Positions 1 through 8,722 are shown, counted from the stretch's first letter. The stretch is 64,000 bases of DNA from Desulfosporosinus hippei DSM 8344 (GCF_900100785.1 NZ_FNCP01000004.1:1-64000), one strand, 5' to 3'. Program-made: numbers and translations. Notes: generated by a model from the letters alone, not told the origin.

Positions 1-140
1 TTTTGTAATCCACCCCTAAAGATTTAGAGATGAAGGCGGTCAAAAAACCGATCAATTTGTGTCCAAAAAACGGTCATTTTACTTGACCGCTTACAGCTGG
101 CAGTATGTTTTAAAAAATCGTTTACGAAAACCGCAAGGTA

Positions 141-180
141 TTGCGGTATCTTGCAGTGAGTTTTTCGGTGCAAAAGTATT
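141..180 (+). repeat. Dispersed intergenic repeat, copy 1
   Basis: About 40 bases here recur, inverted, at 10391-10430 with roughly 35 of 40 identical. Both copies share GCGGTATCTTGCAGTG and TTTTCGGTGCAAAA, and TTGCA/TGCAA can pair as a short stem. Both are intergenic. The copy lies just upstream of the secreted-protein gene at 224. Its nature (small mobile repeat, RNA motif or protein site) is unknown. Confidence 0.55.
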
Positions 181-223
181 TTGATTATTGTAAAGTAATT
201 CGTAGGATGGAGGTTTTAGATTT

Positions 224-874
224 ATGATTATTAAGAAAAAAATAATTAATACTATAGTCATAGTTGTTTTAAGTTTAGGGCTGGCATTAGGCGCTTATGC
301 TATAAATAATGATAAGCCAGTTTTAAATACTGCAGCAAACGTAGATGTAAGTGATTTGCCGATATATCCAATGAGGAGTTCTTTCGTAATTAATGTGGAT
401 AACCCCAATGCAAAAGTAGAATTTTTTGACTATGTTTTTGTGGGTAAAGTAGTAAAGAATCACGGAACTGTTTATTCAGAACGAGTGACTATGGTGGCTG
501 AAAATGCTGGAACGAAAGACATAAGTGCACCTTACACAATTTATGAAATTGAAGTCATCGACAACATAAAGGGAAACCTGAATAAAAATACTCCTATTGA
601 ATTCCGGAAAGATGGTGGTATTTCAGCAGATAAAAAAGCGGTATATGTTTTTGAAAATGACGAACTTCCAGCAGAAAACAAATACTACATCTTTTCCGGC
701 AGTGCAGGAAATGATGGTTCAATTATAATATCCGGACCAAATTCAAACATACCATTGAATGCCTCTGACAAACAAGATATATTGTCATCAAAGCAATACA
801 AGGAATATAAAAACGCCTTTGAAAATCATGTGAAAGTTCAAAGAGAAAGATCCGTTTCAAAATTTAGAGAATAA
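224..874 (+). CDS. Secreted hypothetical protein
   Basis: A 216-residue protein that I do not recognise. Residues 1-27 look like a signal peptide: a lysine cluster (KKK), a hydrophobic run and an ALGAYA end with a plausible cleavage site. No lipobox Cys is present, so it is probably released or loosely wall-held. The rest is polar and rich in Lys, Asn and Asp, without repeats or transmembrane segments. The start is an ATG preceded by GGATGGAGG. A terminator hairpin follows at 963, so it appears monocistronic. Coding is well supported by the ribosome site and signal peptide; function is unknown. Confidence 0.75.
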   Translation: MIIKKKIINTIVIVVLSLGLALGAYAINNDKPVLNTAANVDVSDLPIYPMRSSFVINVDNPNAKVEFFDYVFVGKVVKNHGTVYSERVTMVAENAGTKDISAPYTIYEIEVIDNIKGNLNKNTPIEFRKDGGISADKKAVYVFENDELPAENKYYIFSGSAGNDGSIIISGPNSNIPLNASDKQDILSSKQYKEYKNAFENHVKVQRERSVSKFRE

Positions 875-962
875 TTCGCGGGTTTCGTATTAATTATAAG
901 CAAGGGGTTTCGATGAAATTCCCCAACTTAGTGTAATTAAGCTTAAGTTCAACCAATGATTA

Positions 963-1000
963 AAATAACTCCTTTCCCGAATTGGGTTGGAGTTATTTTT
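963..1000 (+). terminator. Rho-independent terminator of the secreted-protein gene
   Basis: AAATAACTCC and GGAGTTATTTTT form a 9-10 bp stem around a short loop and end in a T run, about 90 bases after the stop at 874. Confidence 0.75.
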
Positions 1001-1208
1001 GTCCGCAGGGGTTGTTTTTTTTCTATTGCCTCCCCCCCACCGCAATTAAGCTAAGTAGTAATTTATATGAATAATTCAAATATAAATTATATTCTTTCAG
1101 ATGTGATTGAGATCAATATAAATAGCCACTCAATAAATTATACTATTTAATATAGTGTCAACGTTTTTAATGTCATTTGAGCGCTATTACCGTTAGGAGG
1201 AAAGCTAT
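1001..1208 (+). promoter_or_regulatory. Leader region of the MetE-like gene
   Basis: AT-rich spacer. It contains a 10-bp inverted repeat (TAATTTATAT at 1059-1068 and ATATAAATTA at 1080-1089), a possible operator or hairpin, and a strong AGGAGG ribosome site at 1195-1201. No riboswitch fold was recognised by eye. Confidence 0.35.
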
Positions 1209-2231
1209 ATGAAAAACGAAATGTTACCCGGTCGTGCTTTAACAACTGCAATGGGAATTTTACCTCATGTCAACTTAGAGGATGCCTTACGATTATCACT
1301 TTCTGTGGATATTCCATTTTGGCCTCAACTACCCAAGTATCGCTTTAAAGAGGATATGTATGCGCAGTTTGCTCAGCACTTTCCCGGATTGATCATTGAT
1401 GAAGAACATGAGATATTGCGCTTTTCACATCAACTTTTTACTGAGCAACTTGATATATACCTTGAAGAAAGTCAAAACGATCATTATTTTGAGCTTACTT
1501 CGGATTTTTCAACTGCATTTCGTGCTTTCTTAAAACAGGATCTTTCTAATTATCCCATGGTGAGAGGCCAAACAGTAGGCCCTATTAGTTTCGGACTGAA
1601 GATTTGTGACGAGGATCTAAAACCGATGATCTACAACGATTTTGTCCGGGAAATTCTATATAATTTTCTAGTGCGAAAAATCGAATGGCAATATCAAGCA
1701 TTAAGCAAAATCCACAAAAAACCGTTTGTCTGGTTAGACGAGCCTGGATTGGAAATGATATTTAATTCTTTTAGTGCTTATACATCTGAGTTGGCTCAAG
1801 GTGAATACCAATCCTTTTTAGCGCAATTACCCGGACCAAAGGGTGTTCACCTATGTGGCAATCCAGATTGGTCGTTTCTATTAGGTGCAAACCTAGATAT
1901 TCTATCCGTGGACGCCTTTAGTTGGGGTCAAATTTTAGTTCGCTATACAGATGAAGTGAAAGAATTCCTTAAGGGTGGTGGAATTTTGGCCTGGGGAATT
2001 ACTCCTACCCTAACAACAGAGTTAAGTGAAGAGTCCGCGGAAAAACTGTATAAACGTCTGATGGAATTATGGGAGTTCTTAGGGAAACATGGCCTTGAAG
2101 AGAGTTTAATCTATGATCGCTGTTGGCTCGCTCCCTCCCGTTGCTGTTTAATTAATGCGGATGGAGTAAATAGTGTGGAACAATCTTATAAAGTATTAAA
2201 AGATATAGCGCAAAAAGTAATAAATTCTTAG
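1209..2231 (+). CDS. MetE-like (cobalamin-independent methionine synthase C-terminal type) methyltransferase
   Basis: A 340-residue cytosolic protein of the UROD/MetE superfamily (COG0620-like), about the size of the MetE catalytic domain alone, without the N-terminal half of full MetE. A zinc-type pattern is visible: H-x-C in HLCGNPDW (about residue 216), then Cys in DRCW and SRCC near the C-terminus. These match the His/Cys ligands that activate a thiol acceptor in this family. Short MetE-like proteins often take methyl groups from corrinoid proteins rather than folate, but the substrates here cannot be read from sequence. The ATG follows AGGAGG at good spacing. It stands alone between a terminator and a convergent gene. 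Confidence 0.7.
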   Translation: MKNEMLPGRALTTAMGILPHVNLEDALRLSLSVDIPFWPQLPKYRFKEDMYAQFAQHFPGLIIDEEHEILRFSHQLFTEQLDIYLEESQNDHYFELTSDFSTAFRAFLKQDLSNYPMVRGQTVGPISFGLKICDEDLKPMIYNDFVREILYNFLVRKIEWQYQALSKIHKKPFVWLDEPGLEMIFNSFSAYTSELAQGEYQSFLAQLPGPKGVHLCGNPDWSFLLGANLDILSVDAFSWGQILVRYTDEVKEFLKGGGILAWGITPTLTTELSEESAEKLYKRLMELWEFLGKHGLEESLIYDRCWLAPSRCCLINADGVNSVEQSYKVLKDIAQKVINS

Positions 2232-2306
2232 TATGTTACCTCTTCTTTAAGGCAATCTATATAATTTCATATAACTATTCATTACAGTCCGCCGTTCTAT
2301 CCTAAG

Positions 2307-3413
2307 CTACCTCTTTGGGCTTGAATATTTAGCTAAGCAACGTACTCCAGTTCCTTTTCTACCTGATTCCAAACAGGAATTGTCCGATTTGCATAGCGCT
2401 TTGCTGTGATCCCCTGATGCCCATCGGTTAATAAGACCAGGCTCCATAATAAAGGGTCTACACATAGAGATATAATCTACATCTCCGGTCTCTACGAGCT
2501 TTTCAGCTAACTCATAGGAACGTATTCCCCCAACCAGAATGAGCGGGATATCTATTTCACGTTTAAAGATACGGGCTTCATTTCTAAAATAGGCCTCTTT
2601 TTCGAGGGAATTAATCCCGGTCCTGCTGGGTTCTAACCTGCCAGTTTTGATCACACCACCGCTCAATTCAATGGCATCAACACCAGCTTTGGCGAGTCTG
2701 TGTGCAACCTGAAGAGAATCGTCCAGACTTAAGCCATTTTCAATAAAATCCTGACAGTTGAGTTTTACCAGCATAGGATAGTCCTGTCCAACAGTTCTTC
2801 GTATCCCTTGAATAATATCGAGATGTATTCTAGAACGATTATAGATGCTTCCTCCATATTCATCCTGGCGCTGATTAAAAGCAGGAGACAGGAATTGACT
2901 TAGAAGATAACCATGGGCCGAGTGAATTTGAATGCCATCAAAACCTGCAGCTTTAGCCCTTTCAGCTGCTTCAGCATAAGCCTCAGCCAGCTCCTGGATG
3001 TCCTCAAGCGTCATTTCCCTGACGGATGTATTAGCCAAATCTTTCACAAGGGAAACAGCCAAGACTGTCTGCCCGGTTAATTGCTGCGAGGCAAATCTTC
3101 CCGCATGGGCTAACTGCATTATTATTCTGCCGCCTGCAGCATGAACCGCCTCAGTCATTTCTTTGAGGCCGGGAATCAGACTGTCGCTATAGGCACCTAA
3201 TTGATTGGGGCCCGCCTGTCCATCTCTACTAACATAGGAATGACCAGTAATGATTAGCCCTACACCACCCTTGGCTAGTTCTACCATTACCTCAATTAAT
3301 TCGGAAGTAACGCCTCCCTCAGTACTTGCCAGCCCTTCCCAAGTTGCGGATCTTATAAAACGGTTGGAAAGGTTTAGTTGCTTTATGGTCGTTTGTTCAA
3401 ATAGTGTCTTCAT
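2307..3413 (-). CDS. NADH:flavin oxidoreductase, Old Yellow Enzyme family
   Basis: An FMN-dependent TIM-barrel ene-reductase of about 368 residues. Family marks run in order: SNRFIRSATWEG at the N-terminus, QLAHAGR, the catalytic-site motif GFDGIQIHSAHGYLLSQFLSP, NRSR, and GGIRS with a C-terminal phosphate-binding stretch. It is a single-domain type without the FAD/NAD domain of 2,4-dienoyl-CoA reductase. A Cys-rich tail (CKSDNSC...RC) is reminiscent of, but does not clearly match, the 4Fe-4S motif of larger relatives. I chose the ATG at 3413 because GGAGGTG sits 5-8 bases upstream and the in-frame GTG at 3422 overlaps that ribosome site. Confidence 0.85.
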   Translation of the reverse strand: MKTLFEQTTIKQLNLSNRFIRSATWEGLASTEGGVTSELIEVMVELAKGGVGLIITGHSYVSRDGQAGPNQLGAYSDSLIPGLKEMTEAVHAAGGRIIMQLAHAGRFASQQLTGQTVLAVSLVKDLANTSVREMTLEDIQELAEAYAEAAERAKAAGFDGIQIHSAHGYLLSQFLSPAFNQRQDEYGGSIYNRSRIHLDIIQGIRRTVGQDYPMLVKLNCQDFIENGLSLDDSLQVAHRLAKAGVDAIELSGGVIKTGRLEPSRTGINSLEKEAYFRNEARIFKREIDIPLILVGGIRSYELAEKLVETGDVDYISMCRPFIMEPGLINRWASGDHSKALCKSDNSCLESGRKGTGVRCLAKYSSPKR

Positions 3414-3449
3414 TGGAATCACCTCCGTTTACCCCCTTCAACTTTATCT

Positions 3450-3812
3450 TTAAGCTAAGGTCGATTGCATAAATACAACTAGAGCAATCACTGCTATATC
3501 GAAAACAAGAGTCTGGTAGATGATTTTACGGTCTTTAACTTTCAGATAGCTTAAAAAGTTTAATATGCTCGAAGACATAGCAGAAGCCAACACAAGCATT
3601 ATCAAAATTATAGTTACCATTGCATTAATGGCTAAATTATTAAGACAACCGATAATGACTATAACACTTACTACGCCGTAAATTTTGTCCCTTATCCCCT
3701 TTCGTCCACATAAATAGGGCCAATACTTTCCTTTCTTAAATAAGTAAATTTCATGTAAATTCACGAAAACTAACACTAAGCACATTAGAATTAAATAGAC
3801 AATATCCGGCAT
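3450..3812 (-). CDS. Small integral membrane protein, unknown
   Basis: About 120 residues with four hydrophobic segments separated by short basic loops (KKGKYW, GRKGIRDK, KVKDRK). The start is the ATG at 3812, with GAGGGGGA immediately upstream; an in-frame ATG at 3827 lies before that site. It sits just upstream of the OYE gene on the same strand (spacing about 36 bases), so co-transcription is likely. No family was recognised. Confidence 0.6.
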   Translation of the reverse strand: MPDIVYLILMCLVLVFVNLHEIYLFKKGKYWPYLCGRKGIRDKIYGVVSVIVIIGCLNNLAINAMVTIILIMLVLASAMSSSILNFLSYLKVKDRKIIYQTLVFDIAVIALVVFMQSTLA

Positions 3813-4009
3813 TATACTCCCCCTCATTCATTTCTGACAGACCGGCTTTAATAGTTGCTATGCTGATTCTTCCTCCCTCTGTACACCCCTTCCCCAAAAA
3901 TAACAATAAAAAGCTAACAATTCTGTCAGCCCCATGATGCTACGTTATATAGTTAAGTCTTTCCTTCTTCGATATCCCAATCCCGGCAAATGAAGTTAAT
4001 ACGTTACTC

Positions 4010-4183
4010 TCAATCGTTTTTTAACTTTTCTAGAATCTCCCGAAGACCTCTATCAATACTGTTCAGTTTTCGCACATGCCACACCATGAAAACGATCAAT
4101 ACAGCTGGAATCACAATGAAAGGTAAGACCACACCAATAATAGCAGTCGATAACGGAGACACAAAAGCTGGAAAAACAAACAT
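4010..4183 (-). CDS. 57-residue single-pass membrane protein
   Basis: This is a short gene: ATG at 4183, stop at 4010. A perfect AAGGAGGT ribosome site lies 8 bases upstream. The product starts MFVFPAFVSP, has a hydrophobic segment at about residues 12-35, and ends in a charged amphipathic helix (RKLNSIDRGLREILEKLKND). The layout resembles small membrane proteins made beside stress or sporulation regulators, but the family is not recognised. It is divergent from the toxin-antitoxin pair. Confidence 0.6.
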   Translation of the reverse strand: MFVFPAFVSPLSTAIIGVVLPFIVIPAVLIVFMVWHVRKLNSIDRGLREILEKLKND

Positions 4184-4228
4184 CTATACTTACCTCCTTC
4201 TCTACAATTATCTCTATATTACTATATT

Positions 4229-4285
4229 CACCTTCTAAATTGGTAAAATTGGGCATAATATTCTTGAACAACAATTTAGAAGGTG
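4229..4285. promoter_or_regulatory. Operator-like 14-bp inverted repeat of the toxin-antitoxin pair
   Basis: CACCTTCTAAATTG (4229-4242) and CAATTTAGAAGGTG (4272-4285) are perfect inverted copies 29 bases apart. The right arm covers the antitoxin ribosome site; promoter-like elements (TTGGTA, CATAAT) lie between them. This is the expected arrangement for autoregulation by an antitoxin or complex, although an RNA hairpin hiding the ribosome site is also possible. Confidence 0.6.
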
Positions 4286-4292
4286 ATATTAT

Positions 4293-4496
4293 ATGGACAA
4301 GGAAGATGTCAATAAGATTAATAAAGGGGGGGAAGATATGCAAGCAGTTCCTAAGGAAAAAGACTATAAAGGATTATCTCTATCCCCTGAAAAATTAGAA
4401 AAAATTACCATAAAGCCCATTGTTAAAGATGGTAAACTATTGTTCGATAAAAACAATAAAGACCATCGCTACATCGTAGAAGAGGGAGAATACTGA
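4293..4496 (+). CDS. Probable antitoxin of a PemK/MazF-type pair
   Basis: A 67-residue acidic/lysine-rich protein with no membrane segment. The core (LSPEKLEKITIKPIVKDGKL, then LFDKNNKDHRYIVEE) resembles the small proteins that precede PemK-like toxins in Firmicutes; that is family memory, not a search. Two starts are possible: ATG 4293 after GAAGGTGA, and an internal ATG at 4338 with its own AAGGGGGGGAAG site. The stop overlaps or abuts the toxin reading frame, consistent with coupled translation. No DNA-binding motif is obvious. Confidence 0.6.
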   Translation: MDKEDVNKINKGGEDMQAVPKEKDYKGLSLSPEKLEKITIKPIVKDGKLLFDKNNKDHRYIVEEGEY

Positions 4497-4497
4497 G

Positions 4498-4872
4498 ATC
4501 AATAAGTATGATTTTTCTTTAGGTGAGATTTTTTGGTCTGATGTAAATTACGAGGATATTCCTGGAGAATCTAAAACAAGACCAGTAATAATAGTAGGCA
4601 AGCAAGACGATGAGTTGTTAATTTTGGTCTCAACCACATCTCAAGCTCCAGACAAGTCACCAAAGTATTTTGATCGATATAAAATTCCTATTCCTAATTG
4701 GAGAAAATCGGGATTGGCAAAACCATCATGGGGATTGGGCTTTAAATTATTAAAAGTAACTAGAGAAGACTTTAAAACAACTATTAAGGATAAAGACTTT
4801 ATCGGTAAAATGCATGAATGGGATTTAAAATATCTAGTACATCAAATTAAATTGATCCATGAATTTGAATGA
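4498..4872 (+). CDS. PemK/MazF-family endoribonuclease toxin, start codon unclear
   Basis: The frame is open from 4480 to 4872 and reads like a PemK/MazF fold: FSLGEIFWSDV near the start, GESKTRPVIIVGK (conserved R-P-V loop), then LILVSTTSQ. No ATG, GTG or TTG lies upstream of the conserved G-E-I-F-W; the first TTG (4615) would delete the active-site region. Candidates are an ATC at 4498 behind GAGGGAG, translational coupling, or a +1 shift at the antitoxin TGA. It could also be a damaged gene. The assignment of family is fairly safe, the start is not. Confidence 0.6.
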   Translation: MNKYDFSLGEIFWSDVNYEDIPGESKTRPVIIVGKQDDELLILVSTTSQAPDKSPKYFDRYKIPIPNWRKSGLAKPSWGLGFKLLKVTREDFKTTIKDKDFIGKMHEWDLKYLVHQIKLIHEFE

Positions 4873-5056
4873 TCTCTACAAAAGTGGGGGTCTTTTTGTT
4901 ATTATTCCGTTTTTTATAAAACATTTATCGAGCATTCAATTACGATCTGAATGAATTGAGGGGCACACCGCCGCGAAAACTGCTTGAGGTATTTGTTCTC
5001 TTCCCCGTAACCCTGGCCGTAACATCTAATACCGGCTGTGTGTTGTTATGTGTAAA

Positions 5057-5770
5057 TTAGGGCTGCTCGGCATATCTCCACCAGACAAATGTTCCAACAA
5101 CTCCCGCTATTCCCGTCAAGGCAAGAATAATTATGCTGCTTAAATTAAGGAAACCGGTGCTTTGGAATACCCCTGGGATTGTCCAGGGGAAATAGGGGGC
5201 AAATCCCATTGAGGCCAGTACATTGGAGCAAATAACAATTACCAGGATTAGAGCTAAGGGCGCTAAGTATCCTTTACTGACATTGGCCAGAAAGATCCCT
5301 GGTGTGGTCACAACAATAAACAACAGGGATGTTACCACAAAGCGCAAGAAAATATGCCCAATCAGAATAGCCGACCAACCTGTAAGCCCTAAAACACCAC
5401 CGATGGCGAGGCTGACTGCAAACATATAGACGGAAAGCAATACATTCCAGGCTAATACTACCAGTAATTTTGACATAACAATACGCAATCTGGATACGGG
5501 CTTGACCAGCAAATCCTTCATGGTTTTATCTGTAAACTCACGGCCGAATACCCAGGCCGCGATAAATGTGTAGCCGATAAGCCCCAGGGCAGCCAGATTT
5601 TTCACCAATTCTTCTAAATAAATTTGCCAATTAAGATCACCGCCGTCACCGGATAGAATCCCAACTCCCATCATGATTGGTCCAAAGGCAAAAACAAGGA
5701 ACACCAGCCCAAACACATTGGAGCGGATAATCTTACGAATTTCACAATGGAGAATAGAAAAAATAGTCAT
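5057..5770 (-). CDS. ABC-2 type transporter permease
   Basis: A 237-residue membrane protein with about six transmembrane segments and the typical ABC-2 N-terminus (short cytosolic CEIRKIIRSN followed by a hydrophobic helix). The loop GREFTDKTMKDLLVKPVSR is the characteristic cytosolic element contacting the ATPase. Its ATG overlaps the TGA of the upstream ATPase gene by one base (TGATG), so the two form a translationally coupled exporter. Family members export antibiotics or act in cell-envelope stress; the substrate is not evident. Confidence 0.85.
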   Translation of the reverse strand: MTIFSILHCEIRKIIRSNVFGLVFLVFAFGPIMMGVGILSGDGGDLNWQIYLEELVKNLAALGLIGYTFIAAWVFGREFTDKTMKDLLVKPVSRLRIVMSKLLVVLAWNVLLSVYMFAVSLAIGGVLGLTGWSAILIGHIFLRFVVTSLLFIVVTTPGIFLANVSKGYLAPLALILVIVICSNVLASMGFAPYFPWTIPGVFQSTGFLNLSSIIILALTGIAGVVGTFVWWRYAEQP

Positions 5771-6720
5771 CAGTTAGTCCCCCTTACCATACCAATTGTG
5801 CGCAGAAAGTAGCCTTCCAGATCTTCCGTAATCACCCGAAGCATGGTTGGCGGCTGATTCGCTTTAACGAGGAGTTCCGCTAACCGCTCAGGGTTCTCAA
5901 CTGCTTGGCTAGCGGTTAGTTTAAAGTGCCCATCCTTTGTTTCCTCAAATTCATAGCCATGTTCTTTCAGTACGCCCTTGAGGGCTTTTGCATCCCGTCC
6001 GGCCAAGACCAGGTTTTTCTGTAAGGATTGTTCCAGCTTCCCCATTTCCATTTCTTGAATAAGGTGACCCTTGTGAATAATTCCAATGCGTGTGGCAACT
6101 TTCGAAAGTTCTTCTAACAAATGACTGGATAAAAATATAGTTACGCCGGAATTTCCAGCTAAATCATCTAACATATTCCGGATCTCAGCGACTCCTGCCG
6201 GATCAAGACCATTAATCGGTTCATCCAGGATCAGAATTTCCGGATTGTGAATCATAGCTTTGGCGAGTCCCAAACGCTGCTTGTTTCCTAAGGAAAGATG
6301 CTTCGCCTTTTTCTTTTTGTGGGGCTCCAGCCCCAGTTTACCCATGACCCGCTTTACAGATTCCCCGTCAGATACCCCTTGCATTCGGCGGGCTATGTCA
6401 AGATTTTCACTGACAGTTAAATCAGGATAAAAAGTAGCTTCCTCTAAATAGCCAACCTTATCCCATAATTTATAGTTACCGGCATCGATCTTTTCCCCCA
6501 GCATGTAAAGCTGACCGGAGGTCGGCTTGAGCAGCGCCAAAAGGGTTTTTATGGTGGTTGTTTTTCCGGCGCCGTTCAGCCCCAGAAATCCAAAGATTTC
6601 TCCTCGTTTCACCTCCAGGGACAGATTGTTCAAAACCTTATATTCACCAAAATTTTTGTGCAGGCCTTGAATTTGGATTGCAGCTGATCCTCGGGAATTT
6701 TGCCTGGAAAATATACTCAT
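5770..6720 (-). CDS. ABC transporter ATP-binding protein (BcrA/CcmA-like)
   Basis: About 316 residues. Walker A GLNGAGKTTTIK, signature LSLGNKQRLGLAKAM, Walker B EILILDEPINGLDP and a switch His in FLSSHLLEE are all present, so it should be active. A C-terminal extension of about 90 residues is usual for drug-export ATPases of this class. I chose the ATG at 6720, which has AAGGAG upstream, over 6753, which precedes that ribosome site. It forms an operon with the permease at 5057; a terminator at 6921 separates it from the two-component genes further upstream, so it probably has its own promoter. Confidence 0.85.
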   Translation of the reverse strand: MSIFSRQNSRGSAAIQIQGLHKNFGEYKVLNNLSLEVKRGEIFGFLGLNGAGKTTTIKTLLALLKPTSGQLYMLGEKIDAGNYKLWDKVGYLEEATFYPDLTVSENLDIARRMQGVSDGESVKRVMGKLGLEPHKKKKAKHLSLGNKQRLGLAKAMIHNPEILILDEPINGLDPAGVAEIRNMLDDLAGNSGVTIFLSSHLLEELSKVATRIGIIHKGHLIQEMEMGKLEQSLQKNLVLAGRDAKALKGVLKEHGYEFEETKDGHFKLTASQAVENPERLAELLVKANQPPTMLRVITEDLEGYFLRTIGMVRGTN

Positions 6721-6920
6721 AATCTTCAACTCCTTGTTTTCTAGTTGCTTCATATTAACAATTCAATCTCAACTCAAGGTCAACTTTTAGCCCTCTTGGA
6801 TAAATTAATACATCTAAACGCCCCTGATTACGCAGTTTTTAAAGGCTCTCCCTGCTGTCTTCACACCTATAAGCCATCGTGCGGTATATACATGAAAGTT
6901 ACATTCTCTAATTAGTACAA

Positions 6921-6976
6921 GTAAAAGAAGGGCCTGCAAATGGTATAATTAATCCATTTGCAGACCCTTCTTTTAC
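6921..6976 (-). terminator. Long bidirectional-type terminator hairpin
   Basis: GTAAAAGAAGGGCCTGCAAATGG pairs over about 23 bases, with one G-U pair, with the segment at 6954-6976. It sits 25 bases past the stop of the histidine kinase gene. Confidence 0.8.
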
Positions 6977-7001
6977 GCCAGGAAATTTGCTAAAAGCAGA
7001 T

Positions 7002-8051
7002 CTAACTGCCTATATAATCCTCCGACAGGCCCGAAGGCAAGAAAACTGTGAAAGTGCTGCCTTTGCCCGGGCTGCTTTCAACTTCTATCCGGCCGCTGCA
7101 GAGGTGGACAATTTTCTTAACCAATGTCAGTCCCAGTCCATTCCCGCTTATGGCATGGGAGGTGTCCCCTTGATAAAACTTATCAAAGATATGTTGTTTT
7201 GTTTCCTCGTCCATTCCCTGCCCATTATCCCGCAAACTAAAGCGTATCCAAGAATTAATGCTGCTTAAACTGACTTCTAATTCCCCGTCGTTATCGGCGA
7301 ATTTCACAGCATTATCCAGTAGGTTTATCCAGATTTGCTGGAGCAAAGGGGCATTGTTATAAATATTAATACTCTCCAAATCTACCTCTAAGGAAAGATT
7401 TTTAGCACTCCATTTGGGTTCCAGTATAAGTATAGCCCGGCGAATTTGTTCATCTAGAGGATAAACTTCTTTTTCCCTAATGATCTCCGTGCTTTCAACC
7501 TTAGATAAATTCAGCACATTCGTGGAAAAGTCAACCAATCTTTGGGATTCCTGAATGATTATATCTAAATATTCTGTTGCCTCTTCTCTGCTTAAACCGC
7601 CTTGCTGCAAAAGTTTGGCAAAACCTTTAATCGAAACAATAGGCGTCTTAAACTCATGGGAAAAATTGTTGACAAAATCCCTACGCAGCATTTCAATTCC
7701 CGCAAGTTCCCGAACCATTTTATTAAAACTCACAGCCAGGCTCTCCAGCTCCGGAATGTTACTGCCTTGAACCGTAACGGTAAAATCCCCTCCGGCTACC
7801 TCTTCAATAGCTTCAATCAGATTACGAACTGGCTTAACCATCCACCTGCTCAGGAGAGCGGTGACAGAGGTTCCAATCGTTACACTTGTCAGCAGCAGGG
7901 CAAAGAAACCTATATAACCATTTGCCAAAAAGCTGCTGCCTAAAAAATATTCCAGTAAATATGTACATAGTCTGCCAATTACAACGGACATAACCATAAC
8001 CAAAAAGACAAAAACAACCAAGGAAACAGCCAGGCTCATTCTCTTTTTCAT
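7002..8051 (-). CDS. Sensor histidine kinase
   Basis: A 349-residue membrane kinase. Two transmembrane helices (about residues 8-30 and 45-68) enclose a very short extracytoplasmic loop, suggesting membrane or partner sensing. A HAMP domain follows, then the HisKA box FSHEFKTPIVSIKG, N box NLLDNAVKFA, G1 DNGQGMD and G2 GNGLGLTLVKKI. The start overlaps the stop of the response regulator gene (ATGA, 8048-8051). Short-loop kinases of this type often regulate neighbouring ABC exporters, which fits the pair at 5057-6720. Confidence 0.9.
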   Translation of the reverse strand: MKKRMSLAVSLVVFVFLVMVMSVVIGRLCTYLLEYFLGSSFLANGYIGFFALLLTSVTIGTSVTALLSRWMVKPVRNLIEAIEEVAGGDFTVTVQGSNIPELESLAVSFNKMVRELAGIEMLRRDFVNNFSHEFKTPIVSIKGFAKLLQQGGLSREEATEYLDIIIQESQRLVDFSTNVLNLSKVESTEIIREKEVYPLDEQIRRAILILEPKWSAKNLSLEVDLESINIYNNAPLLQQIWINLLDNAVKFADNDGELEVSLSSINSWIRFSLRDNGQGMDEETKQHIFDKFYQGDTSHAISGNGLGLTLVKKIVHLCSGRIEVESSPGKGSTFTVFLPSGLSEDYIGS

Positions 8052-8722
8052 GTCCGCTTCACCGCCTTATAGCCCAGTCCGCGCACAGTAACCAGCTCAA
8101 AATCAGGGTTATCTTTAAATTTTTCGCGCAGCCTGCCCATATGAACATTCAAGGTGTGTTCATCGGTTTCAGTATCGGGGCCCCATATCTCATCCATCAA
8201 TTGCAGACGGGTAAAAATCACATTTGGATAGCTCAACAATTTAAAAAGCAAATAGAATTCTTTTTGAGGCAGGGTCATTGTATCCTCGCCACGAGTGACA
8301 GTAAGATTGTTATAATTCAAGGTGGTAGTATCGATGGTTAATTTGTGCTCATTGACAATTTGTGCCCGGCGCAGTAAAGCCTTGATGCGCAGCAGCATTT
8401 CCTGCTCGTCAAAGGGCTTGGTCATATAATCGTCTGTCCCTGCCAGGAAGCCCTTGTGTTTGTTCCAAATTTCTTGTTGTGCCGTGATCATCAATATAGG
8501 AATATTGTCTCCTGCATCACGCAATTCTTCACAAAGCTGGTAACCGTCCATTCCCGGCATCATTAAGTCCAGGATTATTAAATCAAAATACTCTTTTTCC
8601 AGCCTATTTAAAGCATCGAGGCCATCTTTTGCCCCAAAAGCATTGTACCCTCCCCGTTTTAGGACAGCGCAGATCAGCTTCTGGGAATTTACGTCATCTT
8701 CGACGACCAAAATGTTAAACAT
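8048..8722 (-). CDS. OmpR/PhoB-family response regulator
   Basis: 224 residues. The receiver domain carries acidic pocket residues E8-D9-D10, phospho-acceptor D52 (IILDLMMPGMDG), T80 and K102 (TKPF). The C-terminal winged helix contains IWGPDTETDEHTLNVHMGRL and ends in VRGLGYK. It is cotranscribed with the kinase at 7002 through a 4-base overlap. No direct-repeat box like the one at 37764 was seen upstream of it. Confidence 0.92.
   Translation of the reverse strand: MFNILVVEDDVNSQKLICAVLKRGGYNAFGAKDGLDALNRLEKEYFDLIILDLMMPGMDGYQLCEELRDAGDNIPILMITAQQEIWNKHKGFLAGTDDYMTKPFDEQEMLLRIKALLRRAQIVNEHKLTIDTTTLNYNNLTVTRGEDTMTLPQKEFYLLFKLLSYPNVIFTRLQLMDEIWGPDTETDEHTLNVHMGRLREKFKDNPDFELVTVRGLGYKAVKRT

Noticed and set aside
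1010-1200. Riboswitch (S-box, cobalamin or T-box) upstream of the MetE-like gene
   Set aside because: None of the conserved motifs or stem order of these classes could be found by eye.
3990-4343. Frames on both strands across the small membrane-protein gene
   Set aside because: Shadows: the 57-residue minus-strand gene at 4010-4183 has the proper ribosome site and membrane helix.
4881-4900. Possible terminator after the PemK-type gene
   Set aside because: No convincing stem could be drawn before the T-rich run.
7555-7943. Plus-strand frames inside the histidine kinase gene
   Set aside because: Antisense shadow of HisKA/HAMP coding sequence.
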